From contig NZ_CP041617.1 in the NCBI RefSeq assembly GCF_014217995.1, positions 1,178,001 through 1,242,000 of the forward strand: DNA of 64,000 nucleotides, read 5' to 3'. The notes under the pieces are model-generated. The model saw only the letters and a list, made by a program, of their open reading frames with translations. It did no database searches and was not told where the DNA came from. Of this stretch, positions 18,067 through 27,937 are shown in pieces (the first letter of the stretch is position 1; each line of letters opens with the position of its first letter). This DNA is from Campylobacter vulpis (GTDB lineage: Bacteria > Campylobacterota > Campylobacteria > Campylobacterales > Campylobacteraceae). Position numbers and translations under genes: made by a program.

Positions 18067-19110
18067 GTGAAAAGTGGGAAAATATTTTTAATTTGTTTTA
18101 TTTTAGTTATTTTAGGTCTTTTGCTTTATCTTTTTAAAAGTTTTTTACTTGTGATAGCAATCGCTGCTTTAATGGCAGTGGCGACTTCAAATTTACACGC
18201 TAAATTCTTAAGCCTTACGAAACAAAAAAAGCTTTTAGCCTCCACGCTTACAACCTCTTTTATGATTTTACTTTTTTTCGCACCCTTTATCTATACAAGC
18301 ATAGAACTTGCAAAGGCTTTAAAAAATTTCGACATTAATCTCATCACTCAAACGCTTGATTATATTAAGCATTATGAATTTTCTCTACCTGCTTCTTTGG
18401 AGTTTTTAGAGCCTAAAATTAAAGAATTTATCGCTGGGATAGACCTAAACTCGCTTTACAAACAAGCTCTTAGCTATGCTTCAAGCTTTACAAAATCAGG
18501 AGCCAAATTCCTTATGGATATGGCTTTAATTTGCGTGTTTTATTTTTTTGCAAATCTTTATGGCACAGAGCTTGTCATCTACTTAAAATCCATAGTTCCC
18601 ATCAACAAAGCCGAGCTTGATGAAATTTTAGGTGAAGTGGGTAATGTTATGGCTGTGGTGCTTTACTCAATGATTATCGTGGCAATTTTTCAAGGTGCAC
18701 TTTTTAGCCTCATAACATTTATTTACGGCTATGATGGACTTTTAATGGGTGTGATTTTTGCAGTTAGCTCTTTAATCCCTGCTGTGGGCGGGGCTTTGGT
18801 TTATGTCCCTGTAAGTCTTTATACCTTTGCTTCTGGGAATTTAAGCAGTGCTATTGTGATATTTGCTTATTCTTTTGTGATGATTTCTTTTGTCGCCGAC
18901 ACACTCATTAAACCACTTATCATCAAGTGGATTAATGAAAAACTTGTCAAAACGCCGACCAATATCAATGAACTTCTCATCTTTCTTGCGATGATAGCTG
19001 GAATTTCAAGCTTTGGTTTTTGGGGCATTATTTTAGGACCTGCCATTTTAACCTTTTTCATTTCCACACTAAGGCTTTATAATATTTTAAAAGATAAGAA
19101 TTTGATTTAA
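18067..19110 (+). CDS. AI-2E/PerM-family membrane protein
   Basis: Encodes 347 residues with about seven hydrophobic segments in the pattern of the AI-2E transporter/PerM family, including VSSLIPAVGGALVYVPV and a C-terminal SFGFWGIILGPAIL. Members export small molecules or act as antiporters; the substrate here is unknown. I chose the GTG at 18,067, two bases after the ruvB stop, because GAGGA lies six bases upstream; an in-frame TTG at 18,061 is worse placed. From memory, C. jejuni also has this gene behind ruvB. Confidence 0.82.
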   Translation: MKSGKIFLICFILVILGLLLYLFKSFLLVIAIAALMAVATSNLHAKFLSLTKQKKLLASTLTTSFMILLFFAPFIYTSIELAKALKNFDINLITQTLDYIKHYEFSLPASLEFLEPKIKEFIAGIDLNSLYKQALSYASSFTKSGAKFLMDMALICVFYFFANLYGTELVIYLKSIVPINKAELDEILGEVGNVMAVVLYSMIIVAIFQGALFSLITFIYGYDGLLMGVIFAVSSLIPAVGGALVYVPVSLYTFASGNLSSAIVIFAYSFVMISFVADTLIKPLIIKWINEKLVKTPTNINELLIFLAMIAGISSFGFWGIILGPAILTFFISTLRLYNILKDKNLI

Positions 19111-19120
19111 AGTTATGCGT

Positions 19121-19126
19121 TACAAT
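19121..19126 (+). promoter_or_regulatory. Probable -10 box for the FapA-like/ruvA/ddl/murF operon
   Basis: TACAAT, 25 bases upstream of the TTG start at 19,152. No terminator separates it from the upstream gene, so read-through may add to it. Confidence 0.45.
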
Positions 19127-19151
19127 TACATTTTTAATTAAGGAGTTTGTT

Positions 19152-21011
19152 TTGGCGAATTTGGAAAATATCGTTACCTATACAGAAAATCCTTACAGAG
19201 AAATGTTAAGCATTGCTTCAAGAACGGGTCTTAGTGTGCAAGAGCTTGATTTTAAACTTTTAGCCTTTTCAACTCAATTTCGCTTTGGAGAGGGACAATG
19301 GGAAAAAATCGCCGAAAAAGATCTTGTCAAATTTGACGATGATCAAATTTTTTTAAAAAAAGATTTGCAAATCAAACAAGAATATAAAATTGAAATTTAT
19401 CAAAATGTAGAAAATGACATTTATGCAAATGCTATTAAATTAGTCGCCAATAAAAATCTTACCAAAATCATCGCTCAAATCGACCTTAAAACCCTAGCTT
19501 ATGAAGACAAAATCGCTATTAAAATTCTACAAAATATCTATAAAAAGATGTTAAAACTCAAATTTCTCATAGGAATTCGCATTTTTAATTTTAAAAAAGA
19601 CTTACTCAATCTTTTAGCCAAGCATAAAACCTCGCCTATAAAACAAATTGTTTCCATTACCATAGCAAAGGGCGTAGAGCCGACTAAAAGCCAAGATGAA
19701 GCACTCATTTTATGTTATAAAGAAAAGGCTAAAAATTACACCTTAGACGAACAAAGGGCTAATATCATCGTCGTTGATGAAAATGAAATTGTGCTAAGGC
19801 ACATAAAAGCCAAAATCGGTGCAGAAGGTAAAGACTTAAATTTACATCATTTAGAAGTTTTAGAGCCTAAAGAAAATAAAATTAATTTTTCTTGCTCAAA
19901 TGCCTTTAAAAGCGAAGAAAAGGAAAATATAGTCGAGTATATTGCCCTTAAAAAAGGCTTTGTTGTAGAAAATGCTAACAATTATGATATTGCAAATGAG
20001 CTTGATTTTGGAGCGGTTGATTTTAAAAGCGTTGGTAATATCAATGCAAACCTAGATAAAAATGTCAAAATTAACATCAACTTTGCATCCGATATGCAAG
20101 ATGCCGTAAATTCTGGTGTGGGCATAGAGTGCGAAGAGCTTAACATCATCGGCAGTGTGGCGGGAAACACCCATCTTAAAGCCGCAAGACTTAAGATAGA
20201 AGGCACAACGCACAGCAAAGCAAATATTTATGCTCAAAATGGCTACATCAAAACACACAGAGGCGTGGCAAGTGGAGAGAATATCAGCGTAGATTTGCTT
20301 GAGGGAGGAAGCATTAAAGCTAAGGAGGTGCGTGTTAAAAAAAGTTTAGGCGGAGTTATCGAGGCAGATAAAATTTATATCGAAGCCCTTGCGACAAATA
20401 ATACTTGCACCTTTTTTGAAAATGTTACCATTGAGCGTTTTGAGGGGGATAATAATAAATTTTTTGCCAAAGTTAAAACCTTGGATAAAAATTACGATGA
20501 AGAATTTAAAAATATAGACGATGAGCTTTTTGCTCTACATAATAAAATTTACAATTTAAAACAAAGCTTATCGGCAGGAAAAGGTGCCATAGATACGCTA
20601 GAGGCACAAATTCAAAAATTAAAAGAAGGTGGGCAAAAAATCCCGAATAAATTCACAAAAATGCTGCAAGATTATGCAAAACTCAACGAAGAATTGCAAA
20701 AATCTACAAAAATCCAAAAAGAGCTTTTGGAAAAAAAGGCTAGTTTAAACGAAGAATTATTAAGTCTTCAAGACGCACTTTTAAAGGCTACTTTCATTAA
20801 TAGGGGTGGAAAATGGAGCGATATGAATGAGGTGAGATTTTTTCTTCTCTCTCCTAAAAATGAGCTTTTTTTCGCCTCAAATGTGAATGAAATTGCAAGG
20901 CACATAGGACTTAAAAAAATCATACAAAATAACCAAGAATTAATAGAGCTAGAAAAAAGAATCGATTATGATGAAAAGGATACGCAATGGTTGTCGCCAT
21001 CGAAGGAATAA
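19152..21011 (+). CDS. FapA-like (DUF342) polymerising/coiled-coil protein
   Basis: Encodes 619 residues. The N-terminal part is mixed alpha/beta. A central beta-rich repeat region at about residues 270-430 ([20 protein letters not shown], then [11 protein letters not shown]-like repeats) is typical of DUF342/FapA. A long charged coiled coil follows (about residues 455-550). Related proteins affect polar placement of flagella in Vibrio (FapA), but that function has not been shown for this protein. The start is TTG with AAGGAG six bases upstream; no ATG fits. The 3' end overlaps ruvA by 25 bases. Confidence 0.75.
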   Translation: MANLENIVTYTENPYREMLSIASRTGLSVQELDFKLLAFSTQFRFGEGQWEKIAEKDLVKFDDDQIFLKKDLQIKQEYKIEIYQNVENDIYANAIKLVANKNLTKIIAQIDLKTLAYEDKIAIKILQNIYKKMLKLKFLIGIRIFNFKKDLLNLLAKHKTSPIKQIVSITIAKGVEPTKSQDEALILCYKEKAKNYTLDEQRANIIVVDENEIVLRHIKAKIGAEGKDLNLHHLEVLEPKENKINFSCSNAFKSEEKENIVEYIALKKGFVVENANNYDIANELDFGAVDFKSVGNINANLDKNVKININFASDMQDAVNSGVGIECEELNIIGSVAGNTHLKAARLKIEGTTHSKANIYAQNGYIKTHRGVASGENISVDLLEGGSIKAKEVRVKKSLGGVIEADKIYIEALATNNTCTFFENVTIERFEGDNNKFFAKVKTLDKNYDEEFKNIDDELFALHNKIYNLKQSLSAGKGAIDTLEAQIQKLKEGGQKIPNKFTKMLQDYAKLNEELQKSTKIQKELLEKKASLNEELLSLQDALLKATFINRGGKWSDMNEVRFFLLSPKNELFFASNVNEIARHIGLKKIIQNNQELIELEKRIDYDEKDTQWLSPSKE

Positions 21012-21538
21012 TTACCAAAAAAGAACCTACTTTTGCCGTGCTAAAAACGCAAAATGGCGTAAGCTATGGGATTTATATCTCGCTTTTTTGTGCGGCAAAA
21101 TTAGAACTTCACGCCAAATGCGAGCTTTTAATCACACAAATCATCAAAGAAGACTCCCATAAACTTTATGGCTTTTTAGAAAAAGATGAGCAAAAAATTT
21201 TCGAAATGCTTTTAAAAGTTAATGGCATAGGTGCAACCACGGCTATGGCAATATGCTCAAGCCTTGATAGCAAGTCCTTTTACAAAGCCTTAAGTTTAAA
21301 TGATGAAAGCGTTTTTAAAAAAGTTCCAGGAATAGGCGCAAAAAGTGCTAAACGCATTATTGTCGAACTTGCAGACGCTAAAACGGCGTTTAATAATGTC
21401 AGCGATGATAAAGCTCAAGCTTTAGCCGCCCTTCTTTCCCTTGGCTTTAAGCAGGATAAAATTTTAGGCGTTTTAGCCACTTGTGAGGCTAAAGACACGA
21501 GTGAGCTTATCAAAGAAGCTTTAAAAAAACTTGCATAA
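20987..21538 (+). CDS. ruvA: Holliday junction DNA helicase subunit RuvA
   Basis: Encodes 183 residues: OB-fold domain from [15 protein letters not shown], two helix-hairpin-helix motifs ([12 protein letters not shown] and [16 protein letters not shown]), and a C-terminal RuvB-binding domain ([11 protein letters not shown]). It binds the four-way junction and loads RuvB. It overlaps the FapA-like gene and is followed closely by ddl. Confidence 0.95.
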   Translation: MVVAIEGIITKKEPTFAVLKTQNGVSYGIYISLFCAAKLELHAKCELLITQIIKEDSHKLYGFLEKDEQKIFEMLLKVNGIGATTAMAICSSLDSKSFYKALSLNDESVFKKVPGIGAKSAKRIIVELADAKTAFNNVSDDKAQALAALLSLGFKQDKILGVLATCEAKDTSELIKEALKKLA

Positions 21539-21548
21539 AAGGACGATG

Positions 21549-22589
21549 ATGAACTTAGCGATACTTTTTGGGGGAAATTCTTACGAGCACGAGATTAGCA
21601 TAGTGAGTGCTGTGGTGCTTAAAAAGGTGCTTGATAAAGAGGCTTTTTTTATCTTTTGTGATGAGGAAAGAGAATTTTATCTCATTAAGACTTCAAATTT
21701 AAATGCTAAAACCTTTAGCTCAAAAGCCTACAAAAAAGAAAAAAAACTTGTTTTAAAGCAAGGAGGCTTTTATTTTGAAAGTTTTTGGGGGGCAAAAAAG
21801 CTCGACATTAAATGCGTGATTAATCTTATCCACGGAAGAGACGGCGAAGACGGCAAAATCGCTGCTTTGTTTGAATTTTTTAACATCAACTTCATCGGTC
21901 CGCGTTTAGAGGCTAGTGTGCTGTCTTTTAATAAGGAACTCACCAAACTTTACGCTAAAAGTGTGGGTGTGAAAACTCTTGATTACTTCACGCTTAAAAA
22001 AGGGCTTGAAACGAATTTTAAGCCAAGCTTTCCTTGCATTGTAAAGCCTGTGCGTTTAGGAAGTAGTATAGGCATTAGCGTGGCGAAAAACGAAGAGGAA
22101 TTTAACTATGCCAAAGATGTGGGCTTTGAATTTGATGACACTTTGCTTATAGAAGAATTTAAAAAAGACATTAAAGAATACAATTTAGCAGGTTGTATGA
22201 TAGCAGATGAGTTTATTTTTTCTATCATAGAAGAGCCTAAGAAAAAGGAATTTTTAGACTTTGAGCAAAAATATCTTAGCTTTTGTGGACATAACGAACT
22301 TATCGAAGCAAATTTAAATGAAGATTTAAAAGAAAAATTAAAAAAAGCCTTTAGCAAAATTTACAATCCTCTTTTTAAGGGTGCTTTGATACGGTGTGAT
22401 TTTTTCATCATCGATGATGAAGTGTATTTAAATGAAATTAATCCAAATCCGGGTTCTTTGGCAAATTATCTCTTTAAAGATTTCAATGCTACACTTAAAA
22501 ACCTTGTAAATAGTGTAAAAAACGAAACTAAAATTAAGATAAATTATAGTTTTTTGCATAGTATCAATGGGCAAAAAGGTAAATTATAA
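21549..22589 (+). CDS. ddl: D-alanine--D-alanine ligase
   Basis: Encodes 346 residues. ATP-grasp ligase that makes D-Ala-D-Ala for peptidoglycan precursors. N-terminal [18 protein letters not shown]-grasp lysine in [19 protein letters not shown]; metal site and C-terminal loop in [17 protein letters not shown] chose the ATG at 21,549 rather than a TTG inside ruvA because AAAAGGA is correctly placed before it. MurF, which uses the product, is encoded three genes later in the same operon. Confidence 0.94.
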   Translation: MNLAILFGGNSYEHEISIVSAVVLKKVLDKEAFFIFCDEEREFYLIKTSNLNAKTFSSKAYKKEKKLVLKQGGFYFESFWGAKKLDIKCVINLIHGRDGEDGKIAALFEFFNINFIGPRLEASVLSFNKELTKLYAKSVGVKTLDYFTLKKGLETNFKPSFPCIVKPVRLGSSIGISVAKNEEEFNYAKDVGFEFDDTLLIEEFKKDIKEYNLAGCMIADEFIFSIIEEPKKKEFLDFEQKYLSFCGHNELIEANLNEDLKEKLKKAFSKIYNPLFKGALIRCDFFIIDDEVYLNEINPNPGSLANYLFKDFNATLKNLVNSVKNETKIKINYSFLHSINGQKGKL

Positions 22590-22801
22590 TGCTTTGTAAG
22601 CAAGATGAAATTTACACAGCGACTGAAGTGGTTAGAAATTTTAGCCCCATTTTAGAAAGGCTAAAAACAAATCCTTCTGGCAAAATTGTCATTCTTAAAA
22701 ATAACAAATTTGAAGCCGTGATGTTAAGTGTTAAAGAATATGAGCGTTTAGAAGAAGCGGTCAAACTTTTGGAAAAGATCTATAAAAATCAAAAGGCATA
22801 A
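22589..22801 (+). CDS. Phd/YefM-type antitoxin-like protein, no toxin alongside
   Basis: Encodes 70 residues. The pattern EIYTATEVVRNFSPILERL, then GKIVILKNNKFEAVMLSVKEYERL, is that of the Phd/YefM antitoxin family: an N-terminal DNA-binding/dimer domain with a strand reading AVMLSVKEYE. The usual partner (Doc, YoeB or RelE type) would follow directly; instead an alpha/beta hydrolase does. It overlaps the ddl stop by one base. It may be a domesticated regulator of the wall operon or a relic of a toxin-antitoxin pair. Confidence 0.75.
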   Translation: MLCKQDEIYTATEVVRNFSPILERLKTNPSGKIVILKNNKFEAVMLSVKEYERLEEAVKLLEKIYKNQKA

Positions 22802-22802
22802 A

Positions 22803-23540
22803 ATGGCACAAAGCACGGTGAGTTATAAAAATAAAAATTATGCTCTTAGCTATGAAATCATAGGGCTTGAAAAAAAAGAAAAAATTCTCATCTTGCATGG
22901 CTGGGGAGCAAATAAAGAGCTTATGATGAGTGCTTTTTCACATCATTTAAAAGACTTTTGTCAAATTTATGTGGATTTACCCGGCTTTGGTAAATCAAGC
23001 GTGGAAGAAGTGCTTCACAGCGAGGATTATGGCTTGATTTTGGAGGAGTTTTTAAAAATAAAAGGCTGGGAAATCGCCTATTTTATGGGGCATTCTTTTG
23101 GGGGGAAAATTTGCGCCCTTCTTGCTAGAAAAACTCCAAACGCTTTCTTAATTTTACTTTCAAGTGCTGGCATTATCTTATCAAAATCTTTCAAAGTGCG
23201 TTTCAAAATCACTCTTTTTAAATTCCTTAAAAAACTTGGTTTTGGCTCTTTTTACCGCTTTTTTGCAAGTAAGGACGGAGCAAATTTAAGCCCTTTAATG
23301 TATGAAACTTTTAAAAGAGTCGTTGATGAGGATTTTGGTGAAATTTTTAAAAGCCTTAAAAATCAAAGTCTTATTTTTTGGGGAGAGCAAGATAAAGCCA
23401 CACCTCTTAAAAGCGGAGAGCTTATTAGCACCTTGATAGAAAAAAACGCATTTTATCCTTTAAGAGGGGATCATTTTTTCTTTTTGCAAAATGCCAAATT
23501 CATTGCTGATACCATCAAAAAGGCTAAAAATGCTTCATAG
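22803..23540 (+). CDS. Alpha/beta hydrolase
   Basis: Encodes 245 residues, cytoplasmic. Alpha/beta hydrolase features: oxyanion stretch HGWGANKELM, nucleophile elbow GHSFGG, acid in WGEQDKATP, and catalytic His in RGDHFFFL near the end. The substrate is unknown; it could be an esterase or acyl hydrolase. It sits one base after the Phd-like gene, and its last 11 bases overlap murF, so the gene is locked into a cell wall operon. Confidence 0.8.
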   Translation: MAQSTVSYKNKNYALSYEIIGLEKKEKILILHGWGANKELMMSAFSHHLKDFCQIYVDLPGFGKSSVEEVLHSEDYGLILEEFLKIKGWEIAYFMGHSFGGKICALLARKTPNAFLILLSSAGIILSKSFKVRFKITLFKFLKKLGFGSFYRFFASKDGANLSPLMYETFKRVVDEDFGEIFKSLKNQSLIFWGEQDKATPLKSGELISTLIEKNAFYPLRGDHFFFLQNAKFIADTIKKAKNAS

Positions 23541-24963
23541 TATCTATTTTTTAAATACTCTTTTATTTAATTTTTGTGTCGCTTTTTATCTCATTTTAGC
23601 TCTTCAGTGGTATTCTTACAAGCTCAAACGCCTTGTTTTTCACTATCATAAACCCTTATTACATCTTTATTTTTTAGGCTTACCTTATCTTATTTTCATC
23701 ACATCTTTAGGTTTTTCGTGGTTTTCTTTGGCATATTTTGTCTTAATTCACACTCCCATTTTATATTTTTGGCATAAAGGCATTGACAAAAAGCTCGTTT
23801 TTACCGCGAAAGTGAAGTGGTTTTTTTGTTTTGTATTTGCCTTTAATGTCCTTTTTTCTATACTTTCTTTGCGTTTTTCTTTTCTTTTTAATCTTTTAAG
23901 TTTGCCTTGTGCTTTACTTTCTCTTAAAATTTTAGACCTTTTACAAGCGCGTTATTTTCTCAAAAAAGCTAAACAAAAAATCTTAAAAAATAATCATTTG
24001 ACCATCATACTCATTACCGCGAGTTTTGGAAAAACAAGCATTAAAAATTTTCTTTATGAGCTTTTAAAAGATGATTTTATCACGCATAAAAGTCCAAGAA
24101 GTGTGAATACCCTAATGGGAATTGTTAAAGATATTAATGAAAATCTACAAGAAAACACTCAAATTTACATTGCTGAAGCAGGTGCTAGACTTAAAGGAGA
24201 CATTTTAGAATTAAGCTTATTTTTAGAGCCTCAAATTTGTATTGTAGGGGAAATTGGCGGAGCACATTTAGAATATTTTAAAAACATAGAAACCATAAGA
24301 GAAACAAAACTTGAAGCCCTACAATCAAAACGCCTCAAACAAGCCTTTTTACACTCAAGCACCCTAAAAAACGATGAAGAAAAAATTCAAATTTACGATT
24401 CTTTGCTTCTTCAAACGCATTCAAGCCTTGAGGGACTAAACTTTTCAATGCGTTTAAACGAAAAAGAAAAAAAATTTCAAAGTAAGATTTTGGGAGAATT
24501 TAACGCAGAAAATTTATGTGCTTGTGTGTGCTGTGCGAATTTTTTAGGCGTAAAACTTGAAACAATTAAAAAGCAAATTTCTCATCTAAAAGCCGTAGAG
24601 CACCGCCTACAAATCATCTCAAAAGAGCCAAAATTCATCATCGATGATGGTTTTAATGGAAATTTTAAGGGTATGAGTGAGAGTTATGTTTTAGCAAAAA
24701 GCTATCAAGGACGCAGAATTTTAGTAACTCCGGGCATTATCGAGGGGAGCAAGGAGGATAATATAAAACTTGCCAAAATCATCAATGAAAGCTTTGATTT
24801 AGCCATCATCTCCGCCCACATTAATGCCGCACTTTTTGAAAAAGAGCTTAAAATCAACAAAATCATTTTAAAAGAAAAAGCCGAGCTTGTAAAAGTCCTA
24901 GCTAAACATACTAAAAATGGAGATTTAATCCTCTTTTCAAACGATGCACCAAGTTATTTATAA
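23530..24963 (+). CDS. murF: UDP-MurNAc-tripeptide--D-Ala-D-Ala ligase, with N-terminal membrane region
   Basis: Encodes 477 residues. Adds D-Ala-D-Ala to UDP-MurNAc-tripeptide, the last cytoplasmic step of precursor synthesis. The Mur ligase core begins only at about residue 155: P-loop ITASFGKTS (residues 162-170; most MurF read TGSNGKTT), then the Mur Glu/His pair in AEAGARLKGDI and GEIGGAHLEYF. Residues 1-145 hold several hydrophobic segments instead of the usual UDP-substrate domain, so the enzyme is probably membrane-bound. I chose the ATG at 23,530, which overlaps the hydrolase by 11 bases. The assignment is supported by ddl in the operon. Confidence 0.85.
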   Translation: MLHSIYFLNTLLFNFCVAFYLILALQWYSYKLKRLVFHYHKPLLHLYFLGLPYLIFITSLGFSWFSLAYFVLIHTPILYFWHKGIDKKLVFTAKVKWFFCFVFAFNVLFSILSLRFSFLFNLLSLPCALLSLKILDLLQARYFLKKAKQKILKNNHLTIILITASFGKTSIKNFLYELLKDDFITHKSPRSVNTLMGIVKDINENLQENTQIYIAEAGARLKGDILELSLFLEPQICIVGEIGGAHLEYFKNIETIRETKLEALQSKRLKQAFLHSSTLKNDEEKIQIYDSLLLQTHSSLEGLNFSMRLNEKEKKFQSKILGEFNAENLCACVCCANFLGVKLETIKKQISHLKAVEHRLQIISKEPKFIIDDGFNGNFKGMSESYVLAKSYQGRRILVTPGIIEGSKEDNIKLAKIINESFDLAIISAHINAALFEKELKINKIILKEKAELVKVLAKHTKNGDLILFSNDAPSYL

Positions 24964-24992
24964 CCTTAAACTCTTTTTAACTCTTAAAATTC

Positions 24993-24998
24993 TATAAT
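24993..24998 (+). promoter_or_regulatory. -10 box for the polyprenyl synthase-hemA-proS-methyltransferase operon
   Basis: TATAAT, 27 bases upstream of the gene at 25,025, which has AAGGGG as its ribosome site. All following genes to 32,478 overlap or are spaced by fewer than 3 bases, so this is probably their main promoter. Confidence 0.6.
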
Positions 24999-25024
24999 CA
25001 AAAATTTAAAATTAAGGGGAAAAA

Positions 25025-25288
25025 ATGGATTTACTTGATGCAATGCTAAATAAAAGCCCTAAAGAAAAATTCCTAGAAATTATCCAAAATGGAAATTTAG
25101 GCGCCTTAGAAAAAACTTTTGAAAACTTTTTTGCGGAATACATTGCTATGGTTGAGCTTTTAGAAAAACAGGGTTTAAATGAAAATGACCTTAAAAATTT
25201 CATCTTGGAAAATGGTGAATTTATCACACAAAGACAAAATGATATTTACATAGAACTTGGAGCAAAAATTTTAGGACACGAGGGCTAA
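25025..25288 (+). CDS. Small acidic hypothetical protein
   Basis: Encodes 87 residues, Glu/Leu/Asn-rich and probably all helical, with no signal peptide or membrane segment. No motif is recognised. First gene of the operon; its stop overlaps the next start region closely (ATG at 25,289). From memory, C. jejuni has a similarly short conserved gene at this position (Cj0539). Confidence 0.7.
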   Translation: MDLLDAMLNKSPKEKFLEIIQNGNLGALEKTFENFFAEYIAMVELLEKQGLNENDLKNFILENGEFITQRQNDIYIELGAKILGHEG

Positions 25289-25795
25289 ATGAAAGTTTTT
25301 TTTACGCTAGTTTTTTTAACGATAAGTGCCTTTGCTTCGGCACCTGTGTTTGATTACACTTACAAATTTGAGCTTAAAAAAGATGAAAGAGCTAGTGTGC
25401 AAATTAAAGAACTGGGCTATGAAGACAGGGTGCAAAATTTTGATTTTTACTGGACTCTTTTTGATAATACCAATATCATTGTGCATTCTAAATTTAGAAA
25501 ATTTCCGCGTCAATTTGTGCTTTCTTTACGCAGGAATTTAGACTGGGCTTCGCAAACTTTAATTCCTGATTATCGTAATCCTCACATTGACAGAGCGAGA
25601 CTTATTTTAGAATTTAGTGATTATAAAAAGGGTATTGCCACCTTTACGATTTATATCGAAGATAAGGATTCTAGGCTTATGGTTGAGTTTTTAGACCCAC
25701 GCAAAATGTCCCTAAAAAACCCACCGCAAAATAATCAAATCGTGCCGATGATTGATTTAAATCAACCACAAACTACGCCACCAACAAGGAACTAA
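25289..25795 (+). CDS. Exported hypothetical protein
   Basis: Encodes 168 residues. A clear signal peptide (MKVFFTLVFLTISAFASAPVF) predicts export to the periplasm. The mature part is beta-rich and charged (FYWTLFDNTNIIVHSKFRKF); the C-terminus is Pro/Gln/Asn-rich and looks disordered. No known domain is recognised. From memory, the same neighbour order occurs in C. jejuni (Cj0540). Confidence 0.72.
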   Translation: MKVFFTLVFLTISAFASAPVFDYTYKFELKKDERASVQIKELGYEDRVQNFDFYWTLFDNTNIIVHSKFRKFPRQFVLSLRRNLDWASQTLIPDYRNPHIDRARLILEFSDYKKGIATFTIYIEDKDSRLMVEFLDPRKMSLKNPPQNNQIVPMIDLNQPQTTPPTRN

Positions 25796-25796
25796 A

Positions 25797-26690
25797 GTGC
25801 AAGAAATCGATAAAATCATACAAAGCTATCTTTTAGAACTTTCTTACGAACCCATTTTAACAATGCTCTCTCAAACAAACACAGGCAAGAAACTTCGCTC
25901 CAAACTCCTTTTAAGCATAGCAGGAGAAAGTCAAGGAGCTTATGTTTTGTGTGCGATTATAGAGCTTATCCACCTTGCTAGTCTTCTTCACGATGACATC
26001 ATTGATGAGAGCGAATTAAGACGTGGGGCAAGGTCTATCAATGCTGAATTTGGTGCTAAAAATGCCCTAATGCTTGGTGATATTTTGTATTCTAAAGCCT
26101 TTTATGAGCTTTCTAAACAAGAGCCAAAAATCGCCCAAATTCTTTCAAACGCTGTTTGCAAGCTTGCCATAGGCGAACTTATGGACGTGAATTTAAGTAA
26201 GGAATTTAATCCAAATAAAGAAGCTTATTTAACGATGATTTACCACAAAACCGCCGTTTTGATTGAGGCAAGTGCAAGGTGCGGAGCGATTTTAGCAGGA
26301 CTTAATGAAGAAGCTTTTGCAAAGTATGGTAAAAATTTAGGACTTGCCTTTCAAATCGTTGATGATATCCTTGACATTACAAGTGATGAAGCCACACTTG
26401 GAAAGCCCACATTAAGCGACTTTAAGGAGGGTAAAACAACTTTAGCCTATATAGATTTATATGAAAATTTACACAAAAATGACAAAGATATCCTAAAAAA
26501 TTTATTTAAAAAAGATTTAAATACGGAAGAAAGATTATGGCTAAAGCAAAAATTTAAAGAAAAAAATATCATAGAGCAAAGCATTAAAAAAGCTAAAGAA
26601 TATGGAAATTTAAGTCTTAAAGCCATTGAAAATGATAAAAATGAAAAGCTAGAAGCTATCATTAAAGCCTTGATAGATAGGGATTTTTAA
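25797..26690 (+). CDS. Polyprenyl (octaprenyl-type) diphosphate synthase
   Basis: Encodes 297 residues. Trans-isoprenyl diphosphate synthase: first aspartate-rich motif DDIID (residues 66-70) and second DDILD followed by TSDEATLGKPTLSDFKEGKTT. Small residues just upstream of the first motif (LIHLASLLHDD) suggest a long-chain product for the quinone side chain. The start is GTG (25,797), one base after the upstream stop. The nearby ubiD supports a menaquinone role, while the heme genes here are probably only co-located. Confidence 0.85.
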   Translation: MQEIDKIIQSYLLELSYEPILTMLSQTNTGKKLRSKLLLSIAGESQGAYVLCAIIELIHLASLLHDDIIDESELRRGARSINAEFGAKNALMLGDILYSKAFYELSKQEPKIAQILSNAVCKLAIGELMDVNLSKEFNPNKEAYLTMIYHKTAVLIEASARCGAILAGLNEEAFAKYGKNLGLAFQIVDDILDITSDEATLGKPTLSDFKEGKTTLAYIDLYENLHKNDKDILKNLFKKDLNTEERLWLKQKFKEKNIIEQSIKKAKEYGNLSLKAIENDKNEKLEAIIKALIDRDF

Positions 26691-27937
26691 TGCACTATTT
26701 TTGCATTAGTTTTACGCACAAAAACACAGACTTAAGCTTAAGGGAAAGACTTTCACTTAATGATGAAAAGAAAAAAGAGCAATTTTTAAAACTTGTTCTT
26801 TCTAAAGAAAATATTATGGAAAGCCTTGTGATAAGCACTTGCAACCGCGTTGAAATTCTAGCCTTTGTGAAGGATTTAAAAGAAGTAGGCAAACACATCA
26901 TTACAAGCCTTGCCTTACTTTGCGAAGTAGATAAAAATGATTTAGAAAAAAGGGCGGACTTTTTTGAAGATAGCGGGGCAATTCATCATCTTTTTTCAGT
27001 TGTCAGCTCACTTGATAGCCTTGTCATAGGCGAAACGCAAATTACAGGACAAATTAAAGAAGCCTTTCATTTTGCTAAAAATTTGAATTTTTGCGGAGAG
27101 CATTTAGAATTTGCCCTACATCACGCTTTTAAATGTGCCGCTAAGGTAAGAAATCAAACTCAAATTTCTAAAAATCCCATTTCTGTTGCCTCGGTCGCCG
27201 TAGCTAAGGCTAAAGAATTGCTTGATTTAAGTCAAGTAAAAGCCATTGTCATCGGTGCTGGGGAAATGGCACAACTAACTTGCAAACACCTTTTACAAGC
27301 AGGAGCAAAGATCATCATCTTAAACCGCGATTTAAGCAAGGCTAAAAAATTAAGCGAAGAATTAAATTGCGAATTTGATAGCCTTGAAAATTTAGAAAAT
27401 TATCTTAACACTTACATACTTTTTTTCTCGGCGACTAATGCTAAAAACGCTCTTATTACAAATAATATGCTTAAAAATGTGGAGTTTAAACGCTATTTTT
27501 TCGATATTGCCGTGCCAAGGGATATTGAATTAAACGAAAATGATAAAATCAAAGTTTTTGCAGTTGATGACCTAGAAGAAGTTGTGCGGAAAAACTTAGC
27601 CTTAAGAGAATGTGAAGCTAGTGTAGCTTATAGCATTATAGGGACGATGACGCATGAATTTTTTAAAATTCTAAGTGATTTAGCTCTAACACCTACCATA
27701 AAAGCATTAAGATTAAAGGCTAAAGCTTGTGCAAATCAACAACTTCAAATCGCTCTTTCAAAAGGCTATTTAAAACAATCAAACGAAGAGGAAGCAAGAA
27801 AATTAATCCACCAAGTTTTCAAAGCCTTTTTGCACGAGCCAACGCTTAATTTAAAGCACTTGCAAGGTAAAAAGAGCGAAGAAGTCATTCAATCTTTACG
27901 CTATCTTTTCAATCTAGGAGAACACAATGAAATTTAG
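26690..27937 (+). CDS. hemA: Glutamyl-tRNA reductase
   Basis: Encodes 415 residues. Reduces Glu-tRNA to glutamate-1-semialdehyde, the first step of tetrapyrrole synthesis in bacteria using the C5 route. The catalytic Cys51 is in VISTCNRVEI, the NADPH domain has AIVIGAGEMAQLT, and the C-terminal dimer domain follows. Its start overlaps the previous stop (TAATG) and its end overlaps proS by 11 bases. hemC lies downstream at 36,681 but in a separate transcript. Confidence 0.95.
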   Translation: MHYFCISFTHKNTDLSLRERLSLNDEKKKEQFLKLVLSKENIMESLVISTCNRVEILAFVKDLKEVGKHIITSLALLCEVDKNDLEKRADFFEDSGAIHHLFSVVSSLDSLVIGETQITGQIKEAFHFAKNLNFCGEHLEFALHHAFKCAAKVRNQTQISKNPISVASVAVAKAKELLDLSQVKAIVIGAGEMAQLTCKHLLQAGAKIIILNRDLSKAKKLSEELNCEFDSLENLENYLNTYILFFSATNAKNALITNNMLKNVEFKRYFFDIAVPRDIELNENDKIKVFAVDDLEEVVRKNLALRECEASVAYSIIGTMTHEFFKILSDLALTPTIKALRLKAKACANQQLQIALSKGYLKQSNEEEARKLIHQVFKAFLHEPTLNLKHLQGKKSEEVIQSLRYLFNLGEHNEI

